Shown one piece after another: positions 5,356 to 6,688 of a stretch of DNA of 6,688 nt. This DNA is from an uncultured Microbacteriaceae bacterium (GTDB taxonomy: Bacteria > Actinomycetota > Actinomycetes > Actinomycetales > Microbacteriaceae). Position numbers and translations under genes: made by a program. The stretch covers positions 1 through 6,688 of the forward strand of contig CAIVOR010000196.1 of assembly GCA_903907615.1 (NCBI GenBank). Reading direction: 5' to 3'. Under the pieces are notes generated by a model. That model did not search any database, was not told the DNA's origin, and saw only the letters and a list, made by a program, of their open reading frames with translations. Positions within the stretch are counted from its first letter, which is position 1. Each line of letters opens with the position of its first letter.

Positions 5356-6276
5356 CTAAATGACGCCTGCTCGCACCAGGCGATCGCGCGCCGCCTGCTC
5401 AACCGGACTCTCGGGGCCCACGGCGCGTTTGATCAGCCGGAGGGCGACTCGTGTCACGGGCACAATGATCCATCGGGGTCCCGCACGCAGGCCAAGCAAG
5501 CGCCGATATTCGGGACGCAGGCTCACCACAGCCGCCGCAAAGAGCAAGCGGTAGGCAATCTTTGTTGCGCCGGGCAGCGGTGGTCGCCGGAGGAATTCCA
5601 CGACCTGCCGCGTGCGTTCGTCGGAGCGCAAGATGCCACGATCGATGAAGTCGGCGATGGCGACGTCCAGCTCGGCCTGGTTCATGGGGCACGTTGCTAG
5701 TCCCAGGGGCGCCACGGCCACGCTCCACTGCGCAATGTAGTTGTCGGCACCCGAGGAGGCGCTTCCCGCAGGAATCGGCTCGGCGCAGAAAGTCTGGTGA
5801 GCCACCAGAAACGATTCCATGAACGCAATGTGCACCCACAGCAAGAGGTCCGGGTCGGCGGCCCGATACGACACTTCTGCACCGTCGCTCGCTTCGTAGG
5901 TACCCGTGACGCGTTTGTGCATCCGGTTCACGCGGCCCGCTTCAGTGGCCACGGCGGTCTTCGAGCCAAACGTCGTGACCGTGAGCCAGCGAATGGTGCC
6001 CGAGAGACGACCGAGCGGGTCCTCAGCATAGCGCGAGTGATCCATGACGCCGCGGAGCGTGCCGGGATGAAGCGCCTGCACCAGCAGTGCCCGGATACCC
6101 CCGACCAGTGTGCCAAATCCGCCGTGCACCAGCCAGGGCGCATCGCTCGGCACAAAGTAGCCCGGCTCATCGCCCGCGGCCACGACCGCGAGCCACGGAG
6201 GAACGCCCTCCGGGTCACCCGACAGCAGGCGTCGAAAGCGGAACGACAGGTTGGCCTGCAATCGGTTGGGACTCAC
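5356..6276 (-). CDS. MpaB/DUF2236 family oxygenase-like protein (rubber oxygenase Lcp superfamily)
   Basis: A 306-residue, mainly helical protein without a signal peptide. It carries the conserved blocks of the DUF2236 family: GGFGTLVGGIRALLVQALHP (with H70-P71), GVMDHSRYAEDPLGRL (76-91), the RWLTVTTFG stretch (96-104), VNRMHKRVTG (116-125, H120) and DPDLLLWVH (141-149, H149). The family includes latex-clearing protein (Lcp), a b-type haem dioxygenase, and the fungal MpaB oxygenase that cleaves a farnesyl chain; the histidines in these blocks are candidate haem ligands. The bacterial substrate is unknown. Starts at GTG 6276 with AGGA seven bases upstream; the nearby ATG is out of frame. It is divergent from the DUF2834 gene across 32 bp, so their promoters must overlap, and it may be cotranscribed with the LADTG gene downstream. 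Confidence 0.88.
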   Translation of the reverse strand: MSPNRLQANLSFRFRRLLSGDPEGVPPWLAVVAAGDEPGYFVPSDAPWLVHGGFGTLVGGIRALLVQALHPGTLRGVMDHSRYAEDPLGRLSGTIRWLTVTTFGSKTAVATEAGRVNRMHKRVTGTYEASDGAEVSYRAADPDLLLWVHIAFMESFLVAHQTFCAEPIPAGSASSGADNYIAQWSVAVAPLGLATCPMNQAELDVAIADFIDRGILRSDERTRQVVEFLRRPPLPGATKIAYRLLFAAAVVSLRPEYRRLLGLRAGPRWIIVPVTRVALRLIKRAVGPESPVEQAARDRLVRAGVI

Positions 6277-6308
6277 ACTCCCATCCTGCCAAGCCGTAGC
6301 CTGTGCTC

Positions 6309-6677
6309 ATGACCACTTCACAACGCGTTCGCTTCTGGATCTACCTTTCCCTGTCGACTATCGGTCTCGTCACAGCGTGGACATTCAACGCTCTCGCCGT
6401 GATTGACAACGCCGACTACGTGCGTGCCTGGTTTGGCAGTGCGGTGGATTGGGTTCTCGGCGCCGACCTTGCTGTGGTCGCCATCGCTGTGGTGGTCTTC
6501 ATGTTTGCGGAAGGGTCGCGACTCGGCATGAAGCACGTCTGGATTTACGTGGTGCTCGCGGGCGTCACTGCCATGGCCTTTACCCTTCCGCTGTTTCTGG
6601 CCATGCGGGAACGGCATCTGGCTCGCGCGGCCGATCCGAGCGGACGGGTCGAAGCTCCGGTGCGTGCGAAACGCTAA
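6309..6677 (+). CDS. DUF2834 domain small membrane protein
   Basis: A 122-residue protein with three predicted membrane helices, roughly residues 8-31, 46-67 and 75-97, and a basic C-terminal tail ending in VRAKR. The pattern FWIYLSLSTIGLVTAWTFNA, FGSAVDWVLGADLAVVAIAV and the closing TLPLFLAMRERHL match the DUF2834 family, whose function is unknown; length and helix number are as usual. Start chosen at ATG 6309; a GTG two codons earlier (6303) is possible, and neither has a strong Shine-Dalgarno, so the mRNA may be leaderless or nearly so. It is divergent from the MpaB-like gene. The gene ends 11 bases before the right edge of the window. Confidence 0.85.
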   Translation: MTTSQRVRFWIYLSLSTIGLVTAWTFNALAVIDNADYVRAWFGSAVDWVLGADLAVVAIAVVVFMFAEGSRLGMKHVWIYVVLAGVTAMAFTLPLFLAMRERHLARAADPSGRVEAPVRAKR

Positions 6678-6688
6678 CCGAGACGCTA

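Noticed and set aside
5349..5356. 8-nt palindrome GTCGCGAC at the end of the MpaB-like gene
   Set aside because: Too short in GC-rich DNA to be meaningful, and it overlaps the stop codon; no T-run.
5797..6312. Plus-strand 171-codon frame opposite the MpaB-like gene
   Set aside because: Arg/His-rich antisense translation without family features; the opposite strand carries the conserved DUF2236 blocks.
1..6688. Possible mobile element, defence system, CRISPR array, tRNA or rRNA
   Set aside because: No transposase, integrase, direct-repeat array, cloverleaf or toxin/nuclease family was recognised; all major frames are assigned to ordinary chromosomal genes.

Overview
The window comes from a moderately GC-rich, tightly packed bacterial chromosome, most likely an actinobacterium of the Microbacteriaceae type. 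That placement is inferred from GTG starts, protein families common in that group (MpaB-type DUF2236 oxygenase, DCC-family protein, DUF2834, small 'squalene cyclase'-like protein) and LPXTG/LAXTG surface proteins. There are ten protein genes, one cut by the left edge. I see no RNA gene, CRISPR array, insertion sequence, integrase or phage gene. No intergenic gap exceeds about 180 bases.

Layout, left to right. 1-254 (-) is the N-terminal part of a DoxX-like membrane protein, divergent from a DCC-family thiol oxidoreductase at 346-744 (+). Convergent with that is an aquaporin at 755-1438 (-) whose selectivity-filter arginine is replaced by valine, as in the arsenic-linked AqpS type. Upstream of it on the same strand lie a squalene-cyclase-like alpha/alpha-toroid protein (1512-2501) and a flavin reductase (2502-3065). 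These two abut without a spacer and are very probably translationally coupled. Methionine-R-sulfoxide reductase MsrB (3128-3529, +) is divergent from the flavin reductase and is followed by a perfect 17-bp stem-loop shared with the next convergent gene.

3613-5256 (-) holds two unrelated secreted proteins, each with a signal peptide and a C-terminal sorting signal, one LPDTG and one LADTG. They are separated by a terminator-like hairpin and a strong promoter-like region with an A-tract and a 13-nt palindrome, so they are probably separate transcripts. Upstream is an MpaB/DUF2236 haem-oxygenase-like gene (5356-6276, -), divergent from a small DUF2834 membrane protein (6309-6677, +).

Functionally there is a loose redox theme (DoxX-like, DCC, flavin reductase, MsrB, MpaB-like), but mostly as separate divergent units rather than one pathway. 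The most unusual item is the toroid protein: it lacks an obvious cyclase DXDD motif but carries a D-x-C ... H pattern resembling the zinc site of protein prenyltransferase beta subunits, and it is coupled to a flavin reductase. The rest looks like ordinary chromosomal sequence, with no clear sign of a mobile island or defence system.
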